Positions 11,915 through 23,328 are shown, numbered from the stretch's first letter. The stretch: DNA of 64,000 bases from Ehretia macrophylla (GCA_037974665.1 CM075768.1:63329816-63393815); one strand, 5' to 3'. Numbers and translations: made by a program. The notes: generated from the letters alone by a model not told the origin.

Positions 11915-12472
11915 CCTTTTCAATTTTTTTGCTCTGGTTAGGGTTGCCAAGATACTTTATCCACCACTATTCTATTATAGAATCCCACGGCACCTTGGGC
12001 AAGACAACTTCGCTTCACGTGGACGTTGGGCCAGCAAATTGAGGGCGTAGGGCTTGTGACCAGGTCTCTGTCACTCCGGTGCCCATAACTTTTGATCCGT
12101 AAGGAGTTACGCGGCCTACAGCATACCGTTGCAAACCTCTCTGAGAGCTCTACGACGAGGGTAGCCAGCTTGATCGCTGTGCATGTTTTTTTAGCCCAAA
12201 ATCGAACATTTTCATCTGTTTTGGGCCACTTTTCTTCTTTTGCACTGTTTTTCCATCCCGGATCGTTCGTCGTGAGATGTTAAAAGGACGACAACCTTAA
12301 TCGCGGGACATTAGAGGGCCCTACAACGCGTCGATATCACGTCTTGCGAGGATGTTGTGTTCTTAAAGCGGATGGGTTCTCTTTAAGCCCATTGGGCCTT
12401 CTGAAAGGGCCATCTTTCTAGGCTAGGACTGTGAACCGTTAACAAATAAAAGAATTGTGCCCTCAACATGAT

Positions 12473-12591
12473 GGGTGCGATCATAGCAGCACTAATGCAC
12501 CGGATGCCATCAGAACTCCGAAGTTAAGCGTGCTTGGGCGAGAGTAGTACTAGGATGCGTGACCCTTTGGGAAGTCCTCGTGTTGCACCCC
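12473..12591 (+). rRNA. 5S rRNA gene copy 17
   Basis: ATCATAGCAG and CCGGATGCC; A box and IE match consensus; C box reads GGATGCGTGACCCTTTGGG. Confidence 0.95.
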
Positions 12592-13149
12592 CTTTTTCAA
12601 TTTGTTTTGCTCCGGTTAGGGTTGCCAAGATACTTTATCCACCACATTTCTATTATTGAATCCCACCACACCTTGAGCAAGACATCTTCGCTTCACGTGG
12701 AGGCTGGGCCCGTAAACCGAGGGCGTTGGGATTGTGACCAGGTCTCCGTCGCTGCGGTGCCCATAAGTTTTGATCTATAAGGAGTTACACGGCACACAGC
12801 ATAACGTTGCAAAGCTCTCCGAGAGCTCTACGACAAGGGCAGCCATCTTGCTCACTGTACCCATTTTTGGAGCCCAAAATCGAACGTTTTCATCAGTTTC
12901 GGGCCACTTTTCTTCTTTTGATCAATTTTTTTTCCCGGATCGTACGTCGTGAGATGTTAAAAGGATGACAACCTTACTCGCGGGATATTAGAGGGCCCTA
13001 CAACGCGTCGATATCACGTCTTGCGAGGATGCTGCGTTGTTGAAGCGGATGGGTTATCGTTAAGCCCATTAGGACTTTAGAATGGGCCATCTCTCAAGGC
13101 TCGGACTATGAACCGTTAACACATAAAGGAATTGTACCATCAACATGAC

Positions 13150-13268
13150 GGGTGCGATAATACCAGCACTAATGCACCGGATCCCATCAGAACTCCGAAG
13201 CTAAGCATGCTTCGGCGAGAGTAGTACTAGGATGGGTGACCCCCAGGGAAGTCCTCGTGTTGCACCCC
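13150..13268 (+). rRNA. 5S rRNA gene copy 18
   Basis: GCGATAATACC, GAAGCTAAGCATGCTTCGGCG (A box and IE changed), intact GGATGGGTGACC, and CCCAGGG. Confidence 0.95.
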
Positions 13269-13826
13269 CCTTTTCAATTTTCTTTTGCTCCGATTAAGGT
13301 TGCCAAGATACTTTATCTACCACATTTCTATTATCGAATCCCACGGCACCTTGGGGAAGACAACTTCGCTTCACGTAGAGGCTGGGCCCACAAATCGAGG
13401 GCGTAGGGCTTGTGACCAGGTCTCCGACGCTCCGGTGCCCATAACTTTTGATCCGTAAGGAGTTACGCGGCGCGCAACATAGCGTTGGAAAGCTCTCCGA
13501 GAGCTCTACGATGGGGGCAGCCAACTTGCATGCTGTGCCCATTTTTGGAGCCCAAAATAGAACGATTTCATCAATTTTCGGCCACTTTTCTTCTTTTGCT
13601 ATGTTTTTTCGTCCAGGATCGTAAGTCGTGAGATGTTAAAAGGATGAAAACCTTACCGCGGGACATTTGAGTGCCCTACAACGCGTCGATATCACGTCTT
13701 GCGAGGATGCTCCATTTCTGAAGCGGATGGGTTATCGTTAAGCCCATTGACCCTTCTGAGTGGGCCATCTCTCTAGGTTGGGACTGTGAACGTTAACACA
13801 TAAAGGAATTATGCCCTCAACATGTC

Positions 13827-13945
13827 GGGTGCGATCATACCAATGCTAATACACCGGATCCCATCAAAACTCCGAAGTTAAGCGTGCTTGGGCGAGAGTA
13901 GTACTAGGATGGGTAACCCCCTGGGAAGTCCTCGTGTTGCACACC
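13827..13945 (+). rRNA. 5S rRNA gene copy 19
   Basis: CAATGCTAATACACC and CATCAAAAC; A box and IE intact; GGGTAACCCC in the C box; GCACACCCC 3' end. Confidence 0.95.
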
Positions 13946-14504
13946 CCTTTTTAATTTTTTTTGCTCCAGTTAGGGTTGGCAAGATACTTTATCCACCACA
14001 TTTCTATTATCGAATCCCACGGCACCTTGGGCAAGATAACTTTGCTTCACGTGGAGGTTGGGCTCGCAAACCGAGGGCCTAGGGCCTATGACTAGGTCTC
14101 CCTCGCTCTAGTGCCAATAACTTTTGATCCGTAAGGAGTTACGCAGTGCACAACAAACCATTACAAAGCTCTACGAGAGCTCTACGATGGGGGCAGCCAG
14201 CTTGCTCGCTATGCCCATTTTTGGAGCCCAAAATCGACTGTTTTCATCAGTTTCAGGCCACTTTTCTCTTTTTCCTTTATTTTTCCATCCCGGATTGAAC
14301 GTTGTGAGCTGTTAAAAGGACGACAACCTTACTCGCGGGACATTAGAGGGCCCTACAATGCGACGATATCACGTCTTGCGAGGATGCTACGTTGTTGAAG
14401 CGGATGGGTTGTCATTAAGCCCATTGGGCCTTTTGAATGGGCCATCTCTCTAGGATGGTACTGTGAACCGTTAACACATAAAGGAATTGTGCCCTTAACA
14501 TGAC

Positions 14505-14623
14505 GGGTGCGATCATAGAAGCACTAATGAACTGGATCCCCTCAGAACTCCGAAGTTAAGCATGCTTGGGCGAGAGTAGTACTCGGATGGGTGACCCCCT
14601 GGGAAGTCCTAGTGTTGTACCCC
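14505..14623 (+). rRNA. 5S rRNA gene copy 20 (in short unit)
   Basis: ATCATAGAAGC, GAACTGGATCCCCTC, GCATGCTTGG, ACTCGGATGGG and AGTGTTGTACC. It heads a 388-bp unit whose spacer has lost about 290 bp. Confidence 0.94.
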
Positions 14624-14892
14624 CTTTTTTCATTTTATTTTCCTCCGGTGAGGGTTGCCAAGATACTTTATCCACCACATTTCTATTATCGAGTCCCACG
14701 GTACCTTGGGCAAGACAACTTCGCTTCACGTGGAGGTTTGGCAAGACACGTCGATATCACGTCTCGCGAGGATGCAGCGTTGTTGAAGCGGATAGGTTGT
14801 CATTAAGACTATTGGGCCTTCTGAATGGGCCATCTCTCTAGGCTGGGACTGTGAACCGTTAATACATAAAAGAATTGTGCCCTCTACATGAC

Positions 14893-15011
14893 GGGTGCGA
14901 TCATACCAGCACTATTACACCGGATCCCATCAGAACTCCGAAGCTAAGTGTGCTTGGGTTTGTGTAGAACTAGGATGGGTAACCCCCTGGGATGTCCTCG
15001 TGTTGCACCCC
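14893..15011 (+). rRNA. 5S rRNA gene copy 21
   Basis: ACTATTACACC, GAAGCTAAGTGTGCTTGGG, then TTTGTGTAGAAC replaces the normal CGAGAGTAGTAC, and the C box reads GGGTAACCCC. The broken IE region makes transcription unlikely. Confidence 0.93.
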
Positions 15012-15484
15012 CATTTTCCATTTTTTTTGCTCCGATTAGGGTTGCCAAGATACTTTTTCCACCACATTTCTATTATCGAATCCCACGGTACCTTGGGCAA
15101 GGTAACTTAGCTTCACGTGGAGGCTGGGCCAGCAAACCGAGGGCGCAGGGCTTGTGACCAGGTCTCCGTCGCTCTGGTGCCTATAACTTTTAATTCGTAA
15201 GGAGTTACGCAGTGTACAACATACCGTTGCAAAGCTCTCCGAGAGCTCTACAACGGGGGTAGCCAGCTTGCCTGCTGTGCCCCTTTTTGGAGCCCAAAAT
15301 GGAACATTTTCATCAGTTTCGGTCCACTTTTCTTCATTTGCTCTATTTTTCCATCCCGGATCGTACATCGTGAGCTGTTAAAAGGACGATAACCTCACTT
15401 GCGCGACAATAGAGGGCCCTACAGCGTATCGATATCACGTCTTGCGAGGATGCTACGTTGTTGAAGCGGATGGGTTGTCGTTAA

Positions 15485-15508
15485 GCCCATTGGGCCTTCT
15501 GAATGGGC
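15485..15508. repeat. Conserved spacer hairpin (representative)
   Basis: GCCCATT (15485-15491) and AATGGGC (15502-15508) form a 7-bp stem with a 10-base loop that itself completes the nested palindrome GCCCATTGGGC. The arrangement recurs in most units about 60-85 bp upstream of the next gene, so it may mark a functional part of the 5S upstream region. Confidence 0.65.
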
Positions 15509-15569
15509 CATCTCTATAGGTTGGGACTGTGAACGTTAACACATAATGGAATTGTGCCCTTAACATGAC

Positions 15570-15688
15570 GGGTGATATCATACCAGCACTAATGCACCGA
15601 ATCCCATCAGAACTCCGAAGTTAGGCGTGCTTGGGCGAGAGTATTACTAGGATTGGTGACCCTCTGGGAAGTCCTCGTGTTGCACCCC
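15570..15688 (+). rRNA. 5S rRNA gene copy 22 (in short unit)
   Basis: GGGTGATATC, ACCGAATCC, GTTAGGCGTG, GTATTACTAGGATTGGTGACCC. It heads the second 387-bp unit with the shared spacer deletion. Confidence 0.94.
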
Positions 15689-15956
15689 CCTTTTTAATTT
15701 TTTTTGCTCCGGTTGGGGTTGCCAAGATATTTTATCCACCACATTTCTATTATCGAATGCCTCGGCACCTTGGGCAAGATAACTTCGCTTCGCGTGGAGG
15801 TTTGGCAAAATGCGTCGATATCACGTCTCGCGAGGATGCTGCGTTGTTGAAGCGGATGGGTTATCATTAAGCCCATTGGGCCTTCTGAATAGGCCATCTC
15901 TCTAGGCTGGGACTGTGAACCGTTAACACAAAAAGGAATTGTGCCCTCAACATGAC

Positions 15957-16074
15957 GGGTGCGATCATACCAGTACTCTTGCACTGATCCCATCAGAACT
16001 CCGAAGCTAAGCGTGCTTGGGCGAGAGTAGTACTAGGATGGGTGACCCCCTGGGAAGTCCTCGTGTTGCACCCC
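15957..16074 (+). rRNA. 5S rRNA gene copy 23
   Basis: CAGTACTCTTGCACTGATCCC includes a one-base deletion. GAAGCTAAGCG is shared with copy 21. The IE and C box match consensus. Confidence 0.95.
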
Positions 16075-16631
16075 CCTTTTCAATTTTTTTTGCTCCTATT
16101 AGGATTTCCAAGATACTTTATCCCCACATTTCTATTATAGAATCCCACGGCACCTTGGGCAAGTCAACTTCGCTTCACGTGGAGGCTGGGCCCTCAAACC
16201 GAGGGCGTACGGCTTGTGACCAGGTCTCCGTTGCTTCGGTGCCCATAACTTTTAATCCGTAAGGAGTTACGCGGTGTACAACATACCGTTGCAAAGCTCT
16301 TCGAGATCTCTACGACGGGGGTAGCCAGGTTGCCCGATGTGCCCCTTTTTGGAGCCCAAAATCAAACATTTTCATTATTTTCGAGCCACTTTCCTTTATT
16401 TGCTCTGTTTTTCGATCCCGGATCGTACGTCGTGAGTTGTTAAAAGGATGATAACCTTACCTGCGCGACATTAAAGGGCCCTACAACGCATCGATATGAT
16501 GTCTAGTGAGGTTGCTGCGTTGTTGAAGTGGATGGGTTGTCGTTAAGCCCATTGGGCCTTCTAAATGGGCCATCTGTCTAGGCTGGGACTGTGAACGTTA
16601 ACACATAAAGGAATTGTGCCCTTAACATGAC

Positions 16632-16750
16632 GGGTGCAATCATACCAGCATTAATGCAACGGATCCCATCAGAACTCCGAAGTTAAGCGTGCTTGGGCGA
16701 GAGTAGTACAAGGATGGCTGACCTCCTGGGAAGTCCTCGTGTTGCACCAC
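16632..16750 (+). rRNA. 5S rRNA gene copy 24
   Basis: GGGTGCAATC, CATTAATGCAACGG, then GTACAAGGATGGCTGACCTCC in the C box. The A box is intact. Its spacer belongs to the subfamily with GCAAGCCTGCTTGGCTGCG. Confidence 0.95.
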
Positions 16751-17309
16751 CCTTTTCAATTTTTTTTGCTCCGATTAGGGTTGCCAAGATACTTTATCCA
16801 CCACATTTCTATTATCGAATCCCACGGCACCTTGGGCAATACAACTTCGCTTCACGTGGAGGTTGGGCTACAAACCGAGGGTGTAGGGCTTTTGACCAGG
16901 TCTTCCTTGCCCCGGTGCCCATAACTTTTGATCCGTAAGGAGTTACGCAGTTCAAAGCATACCGCTGCAAAGCTCTCCGAGAGCTCTACGATGGAGGCAG
17001 CAAGCCTGCTTGGCTGCGCCTATTTTCAAAGCCCAAAATCGAACATTTTGATCAGTTTCGGGCCACTTTTCTTCTTTTGCTTTGTTTTTCCTTCCAAGAT
17101 CGTACATCGTATGCTTTGAAAAGGATGACAACCTTACTCACGGGACACTAGAGGGCCCTACAACTCATCGATATCACGTCTTGCGAAGATGCTGCGTTGT
17201 TGAAGCGGATGGGTTGTCCTTATGCCCATTAGGCCTTCCGATTGGGCCATCTCTCTAGGTTGGGACTGTGAACCGTTAATACATAAAGGAATTGTGCCCT
17301 CAACATTAC

Positions 17310-17428
17310 GGGTGCGATCATACTAGCACTAATGAACCGGATCCCATCAGAACTCCGAAGTTAAGCGTGCTTGGGTGAGAGTAGTAATAGGATGGGTAAC
17401 CCCTTGGGAAGTCCTCGTGTTGCACCTC
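17310..17428 (+). rRNA. 5S rRNA gene copy 25
   Basis: TACTAGC, AATGAACCGG, GGGTGAGAGTAGTAATAGG and GGGTAACCCC. The unit is 665 bp because GGCAGCCAGCTTG-like sequence is missing near 17674. Confidence 0.95.
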
Positions 17429-17974
17429 ACTTTTCAATTTTTTTTGCTCCGGTTAGGGTTGCCAAGATACTTTATCCACCACATTTCTATTATCGAATCC
17501 CATGACACATTGGGCAAGATAACTTCACTTCACGTGAAGGATGGGCCCGCAAACCGAGGGATTAGGGCTTGTGACCAGGTCTTCCACGCTCCAGTGCCCA
17601 TAACTTTTGATCCGTAAGGAGTTACACGGAGCACAGCATACCATTGCAAAGCTCTACGAGAGCCCTACGACGGGCTCGTTGTGCCCATTTTTGGAGCCCA
17701 AAATCGAACGTTTTCATCAGTTTCGGGCCACTTTTCTTCTTTTGTACTGTTTTTCCGTTCCGGTTCGTACGTCTTGAGCTGTTAAAAGGATGAGACCCTT
17801 ACTCGCGAGACATTAGAGGGCCCTACAACGCGTCGATATCACGTCTTGTGAGGATGCTGTGTTGTTGAAGCGGATGGTTTGTCGTTAAGCCCATTGGGCC
17901 TTCTAAATGGGCAATCTCTCTAGGCTAGGACTGTGAATCGTTAATACATAAAGGAATTGTGCCCTCAACATGAC

Positions 17975-18093
17975 GGGTGTGATCATACCAGCACTAATGC
18001 ACCGGATCCCATTAGAACTCCGAAGTTAAGGGTGCTTGGGCGAGAGTAGTACTAGGATGGGTGACCCCATGGGAAGTCCTCGTGTTGCACCTC
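17975..18093 (+). rRNA. 5S rRNA gene copy 26
   Basis: GTGTGATC, CATTAGAAC, GTTAAGGGTG; IE and C box otherwise intact; CCCCATGGG and GCACCTCCC at the end. Confidence 0.95.
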
Positions 18094-18653
18094 CCTTGTC
18101 AATTTTTTTTGCTCCGGTTAGGGTTGCCAAGATACTTTATCCACCACATTTCTATTATTGAATCCCACGACACCTTGGGCAATACAAATTCGCTTCACGT
18201 GGAGGCTGGGCCCGTAAACCGAGGGCGTAGGGCTTGTGACCAGCTCCCCCTCGCTACGGTGCCCATAACTTTTCATCCGTAAGTGGTTACGCGGCACACA
18301 ACATACCGTTGCAAAGCTCTCCGAGAGCTCTACGGCGTGGGGAGCAAGCCTGCCTGGTTGCGCCTATTTTCAGAGCTCAAAATTGAATGTTTTCATCAGT
18401 TTTGGGCCACTTTTCTTTTTTTGCTCAATTTTTTCATCCCAGCTCGTATGTCGTGAGTAGTTAAAAGGACGACAATCTTACTCACTGGACATTAGAGGGC
18501 CTTACAACTCATTGATATCAAGTCTTGCGTGGATGCTGCGTTGTTGAAGCAGATGGTTTGTCGTTAAGCCTATTGGGCCTTCTGATTGGGCCATCTCTCT
18601 AGGCTGGGACTGTGAACCGTTAACACATAAAGGAATTGTGCCCTAAACATGAT

Positions 18654-18772
18654 GGGTGCGATCATACCAGCATTAATACACCAGATCCCATCGGAACTCT
18701 GAAGTTAAGCATGCTTGGGCAAGAGTAGTACTATGATGGGTGACCCCTTGGGAACTCCTCGTGTTGCACCCC
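18654..18772 (+). rRNA. 5S rRNA gene copy 27
   Basis: CATTAATACACCAG, CATCGGAACTCTGAAG, GCATGCTTGGGCAAG, CTATGATGGG and GGAACTCC. Promoter boxes are each changed by one or two bases. Confidence 0.95.
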
Positions 18773-19331
18773 CCTTTTAAATTTTTTTTGCTCCAGTTAG
18801 GGTTGCCTAGATACTTTATCCACCACATTTCTATTATCGAATACCCCGGCACCTTGGGCAAGACAACTTCACTTCACGTAGAGGCTGGGCCCGCAAACCG
18901 AGGGCGTGTGGCTTATTACCAGGTCTCCGTCGCTCTAGTGCCCATAACTTTTGATCCGTATTGAGTAACGCGATGCACAGCATACCGTTTCAAAGCTCTC
19001 CGAGAGCTCTACGACGGGGGTAGTTAGCTTGCTCGCTGTGCCCATTTTTGGAGCACAAAATCGAACTTTTTAATCAGTTTTGGGCCACTTTTCTGCTTTT
19101 GCTCTGTTTTTCCGTCTCAGATCGTACGTCGTGAGCTGTTAGAAGGACGACAACCTTACTCGCGGGACATTAGAGGGCCCTACAACACGTCGATATCACG
19201 TCTTCCGAGGATGCTGCGTTGTTGAAGCGGATGGGTTGTCGTTAAGCCCCTTGGGCCTTTCGAATGGGCCATCTCTCTAGGCTGGGACTTTGAACCGTTA
19301 ACACATAAAGGAATTTTGCCATCAACATGAC

Positions 19332-19450
19332 GGTTGCGATCATACTAGCACTAACGCACTGGATCCCATCAAAACTCCAAAGTTAAGCGTGCTTGGGCGA
19401 GAGTAGTACTAGGATGGGTGACCCCCTAGGAAGTCCTCGTATTGCATCCC
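19332..19450 (+). rRNA. 5S rRNA gene copy 28
   Basis: GGTTGCG start, TACTAGCACTAACGCACTGG, CAAAACTCCAAAG; A box, IE and C box consensus up to CCCCCTAGG; CGTATTGCATCC end. Confidence 0.95.
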
Positions 19451-20007
19451 CTTTTTCAAATTTTTTTGCTCCAGTTAGTGTTGCCAAGATACTTTATCCA
19501 CCACATTTCTATTATCGAATCCTACGGCACCTTGGGCAAGACAACTTCGCTTCACATGGTGGCTGGGCTAGCAAATCGAGGGCGTAGGCCTTTTGACCAG
19601 GTCTCCATCGCTCCGGTGCCCATAACTTTTGATCCGTAAGGAGTTACGCGGTGCACAGCATACTGTTGCAAAGTTCTCCGAGAGCTCTACGATGGGGGCA
19701 GCGAGCCTGCTCGCTTTGCCCATTTTTGAAGCCTAAAATCGAACGTTTTCTTCAGTTTCGGGCACTATTCTTCTTTTCCTCTGTTTTTCTGTCCCTGATC
19801 GTACGTCGTGAGCTGTTAAAAGATGACAACCTAACTCACGGGACATTAGAGGGCCCTACAACGCGTCGATATCATGTTTTGCGAGGATGTTGCGTTGTTA
19901 AAGCGAATGGGTTGTCGTTAAGCCCATTGGGCCTTTTGAATTGGCCATCTCTCTAGGCTGGGACTGTGAACCGTTAACACATAAAGGAATTGTGCTCTCA
20001 ACGTGAC

Positions 20008-20126
20008 GGGTGCGATCATACCAGCACTAATGCACCGGATCCCATCAAAACTCCGATGTTAAGCGTGCTTGGGTAAGAGTAGTACTAGGATGGCGGACCC
20101 CTTGGGAAGTCCTTGTGTTGCACCCC
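20008..20126 (+). rRNA. 5S rRNA gene copy 29
   Basis: The first 40 bases match consensus; then CAAAACTCCGATGTT, GGGTAAGAG in the IE and GGATGGCGGACCCC in the C box. Confidence 0.95.
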
Positions 20127-20683
20127 CTTTTCAATTTTTTTTGCCCTGGTTAGGGTTGCCAAGATACTTTATCCACCAAATTTCTATTACCGAATCCCAC
20201 GGAACATTGGGCAAGACAACTTCGCTTCACATGGTGGCTGGGCCAGCAAACAGAGGGCGTAGGCCTTCTAACCAGGTCTCCATCGCTCCAGTGCCCATAA
20301 CTTTTGATCCGTAAGGAGTTACGCGGTGCACAGCATACCGTTGCAAAGCTCTACGAGAGCTCTACGACGAAGGTAGCGAGTTCGCTCGCTCTGCCCTTTT
20401 TGGAGCCCAAAATCGAACGTTTTCATCAGTTTCGGACCACTTTTCTTCTTTTGCTCTATTTTTTCATCCCTGATGGTACGTCGTGAGCTGTTAAAAGGTT
20501 GAAAACCTTACTCGTGGGACATTAGAGTGCCCTACAACACGTCGATATCACGTCTTGCGAGGATGCTTCGTTGTTGAAGCGGATGGGTTATCGTTAAGCC
20601 CATTGGGCCTTCTGAATGGGCCATCTCTCTAGGCTGGGACTGTGAACCATTAACACATAAAAGAATTGTGCCCTCAACATGAC

Positions 20684-20774
20684 GGGTGCGATCATACCAG
20701 CACTAATGCACCGGATCCCATTAGAACTCCGAAGTCAAGCGTGCTTGGGCAAGAGTTGTACTAGGATGGGTGAC
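20684..20774 (+). pseudogene. 5S rRNA gene copy 30, 5' part (split by element A)
   Basis: Bases 1-91 of a 5S gene, ending GGATGGGTGAC. The remaining 28 bases follow element A at 27701-27728, and 91 + 28 gives exactly 119. Changes include CATTAGAAC, GAAGTCAAGCG and GGGCAAGAGTTGTAC. The 6.9-kb insertion separates the promoter from the gene end. Confidence 0.97.
20770..20774. repeat. Target-site duplication of element A (left)
   Basis: GTGAC lies directly before the first TG of element A and is repeated at 27696-27700 directly after its last CA. It belongs to the 5S C box (GGATGGGTGACCCC). Five base pairs is the usual duplication size for plant LTR retrotransposons. Confidence 0.97.
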
Positions 20775-21252
20775 TGTGATAACCCGAACCCGGCATGCAT
20801 TAATGGCATTTAATTGTATTTAATTAAGTGTTATCATAAATGTTAGTATTGAATTATGTGTTTATTTTTAGTTGAACTTTCATTTGTAGCTTTATTTTCA
20901 TATTTTGTTAATCGATTTTATTTTTCTTGCATCTTAAAGCTCGGTTTTCAATTAAATGAAAAGTAGCTCCGAGTCGGAGTAAATTTTGAACTAAGTTACT
21001 TCTCGAAAATTATATCTTCTTAAATTCTTTGAGATTTAATTGTTATTCTTTTAGTAAATGATTTTTAATCCTCAGCAAATAGTGAAAACTAGTATTTAGT
21101 GTTTTAATTTTAGTGTTTTAACTGTTGTTAGCTAGAATTAATAGTACATTAGTTATTTTAGCTTTAAAAATGCATAAAATAGGCTAATTTGACCAATTTA
21201 GTTAGCATTGACCAAGCCTTGACCATTTGACCTTAAGTTATCATCTTTTAAG

Positions 21253-21263
21253 CATAAATAAAA
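21253..21263 (+). promoter_or_regulatory. Putative Pol II TATA box of element A 5' LTR
   Basis: CATAAATAAAA, followed within about 165 bp by the predicted splice donor. The equivalent place in element B carries CTTTTATAAG. Assignment rests on position and composition only. Confidence 0.4.
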
Positions 21264-21428
21264 AAAAAAACAACACAAAGCTGAAAAAACAGACCACAAG
21301 CTGGCTGAAAATAGAAAAAGAAAAAAAAAGAAATTTCAACTTCAAATCTTCGATTCTTCACGTAAGCTTGCACGGGGTGGTTTCCGAGGCATCCTACGAG
21401 GTTTTCCTAGCGTCTAGGAGCATCTAAG

Positions 21429-22715
21429 GTGAGGGTTTCATGTTTATTTGCGCATTTGAATATTTTTTGTATTAACTTTGATTTTTGGGTTTTATCCGTA
21501 TATTGTTATTTTAATCATTTTGAGACTTAAAGAATGTTCCCTAGCAATTGTAGAACATGTATTTATAGCTTTTTAACATTTTCTGCGGTTGAATATCAAA
21601 ATTGAAATATAAATTGTTTAATGAATAGTAAATTGTGAATAGTAAACTCCCGTTTCGATGAAGTTGCTCCGTTACGCGTTCTGTTGATGTATGAAGGTGC
21701 TAGATATGCTAGAATGCCTAAATTTAAGGTTTAATTAGATTGTGTAATGGAAAAAACGGAGAAAAAGCTTAGTGAAAGTTGGGGTCGTTTTGGTCAAGTT
21801 TGGAATTTTCTCAATTTGGATGAAGGCAATGTCGAGGTACGTCATGGAAGCACTTTTGGTGCAGTTGTCACATTGGTTGGGTAATCGGTTGAGGTAGTTG
21901 TAGTTCAAACGAGCAAAGGGGAAAATCGAGGCTTTGCGTGAATTCTAGGGTTAAGTAGGGCTTCGGGGTCTTTAGACGTGCCTTATAGTGACCTAGGAGG
22001 ATTGGTGAAGTCGGTTTCCAAAACTCGTGGCTCGTTTGAAAGTAGTAGCATCTTCCAGGTTGGGGTCTTTTTTTGATTTTGTGTGTTTTCATAGCATAAT
22101 GCCTATAGATTGCTTAATATTGCTTGTTATGCTTGTTAAAGTTGGTTATGATTGAATTGTATATCAATTGTTGATACTACTTGTTAGTGTTATTCTTGTT
22201 ACTTTATTGATTTCAAATGCTTGTTATCTCATTTATTGCTTGTATCTTGTATTGCATTGCATAGTGTCAGACGCGTGAGTGGTGGGCCTCTTTGGGTAGC
22301 CTCGGGTTGCCAGTGTTGGTTGCTCTAGCTTCGTGTCCTATTCCCTTTCTCGCTTGGGTTGCCGCCCAGGGAATTTGGGTCGTAGAATTGATAGAGTATG
22401 TCCGGAGTACTCTAACAGAAGTTATAAGGTGGGTGAGCCGGCGCGTCATCGTTAAAGTCATCGAAATCATGATCGGTACATTACTCGTTTGAGTGAACCA
22501 TAGCCTTCAGAGTGTGGTATAGCTTTGAATGGTTGTGTTAATGCTTTATCAATTGTTTATTGTATTGTTGTTTATATTGAATGCCTTTTATTGATTGTAT
22601 TGCTTAACTGTACCTATTTGCATTGCACGATCTTCTTTATCTCCATCTCGATATATGTCTCGCCCTCACTCAGTATACGTGTTATGTATACTCACTCCTC
22701 ACCACCACATTTCAG
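21429..22715 (+). other. Predicted leader intron in element A 5' LTR
   Basis: Donor CTAAG|GTGAGGG and acceptor ACATTTCAG|GAAATG. The interval is 1287 bp here and 1293 bp between the same sites in the 3' LTR (25811-27103). The conserved LTR core lies inside it. Inferred from sequence only. Confidence 0.4.
22262..22425 (+). other. Conserved LTR core (element A 5' LTR)
   Basis: Contains GTGTCAG, GGTTGCCAGTG, a CCTATTCCCTTTCTCGC box, GGGTCGTAGAATT and TATGTCCGGAGTACTC. All are recognisable in L, B, C and D despite little similarity elsewhere in the LTRs. Confidence 0.65.
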
Positions 22716-23328
22716 GAAATGTCATGTTAGCTGGAAAGTTCGTGATTTCGTGAAAGTTCGTGATTTCGTGAAAGTTCGTGCTTGAAGAGTTGTCTTGCGT
22801 GCCTATGTGGCTTGAGTTGTCGAAGTTGTAAAGATGTATGCTTTCATGTATTGTATGTATTTAATGTCAAAAGGAATGTAATTTAAGTTTCATTAGATTG
22901 TTGAAGTAGTTTGATAAGTTAGATTATGTATCTAGTTAGTATAGCTTAACTTTAATGCATGTTTGTAATGTCCAAAGGAAAAGAGTTAGAATGGTTTGAT
23001 AGTCTAACTTATGAAATAGGTTAGTACGGTTTAATTGTCAAGCATTAATGTACATGTAAAAGATGTGAAGAGGTAGGTTAGTCTGTAAACTGGAAATGTA
23101 TATTTGCTTGTGATTGCTTGTTGAGAACAATGCTCGGATGGCCTTGAGGTGGTTGAATGTTTGGACATGATATTGGTCCACTTATATGCTGTCGTAGGTT
23201 TGCTTTTTGCCTAGAAATAGGGGAGACTTCATCCGTTTTCTCTAAAAAATTTTCCGTGTTTAGAATTGGGTTGTGATTAGATTGATTGATAGAACTCCCG
23301 GTCTCGAGAGGGATCGGGGTGTCACAGG

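Larger units (their letters stand above)
14505..16631 (+). repeat. Duplicated short-long 5S dimer (about 1065 bp, two copies)
   Basis: Unit lengths run 388, 677, 387 and 675 bp. Both short units (copies 20 and 22) carry the same spacer deletion, with GTGGAGGTTTGGCAA joined to CGTCGATATCACGTCTCGCG. Both long units (copies 21 and 23) share rare variants such as GTGTACAACATACC and TGCGCGACA. A single deletion followed by duplication of the dimer explains the pattern. Confidence 0.85.
1930..20774 (+). repeat. 5S rDNA tandem array, block 1 (30 copies)
   Basis: This is a head-to-tail array of about 678-bp units: a 119-120 bp 5S gene plus a spacer of about 558 bp. Start-to-start distances are mostly 665-679 bp, with three short units (390, 388 and 387 bp). 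Each spacer begins with a T-rich Pol III terminator and carries a GC-rich middle with conserved palindromes. It ends with a TATA-like box near -28, GC near -14 and C at -1. Apart from the 5S genes I see nothing encoded in the spacers; the open frames there repeat from unit to unit because the DNA repeats. Confidence 0.97.
20775..23326 (+). repeat. Element A 5' LTR
   Basis: 2552 bp, TG...CA. A TATA-like CATAAATAAAA (about 21253) precedes an A-rich leader, a donor-like site at 21429, the conserved core (about 22262-22425) and an acceptor-like site at 22715. Compared with the 3' LTR it lacks about 45 bp near 21055 and carries one extra 18-bp tandem copy of a CGTGAAAGTTCGTG-containing unit near 22740-22780. 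Confidence 0.95.

Noticed and set aside
22525-22785. Hydrophobic open frame near the LTR end in A, also in the other LTRs of A and B
   Set aside because: It crosses the predicted splice acceptor, differs in length among the four copies, and has no recognisable family. Probably chance in a T-rich stretch.
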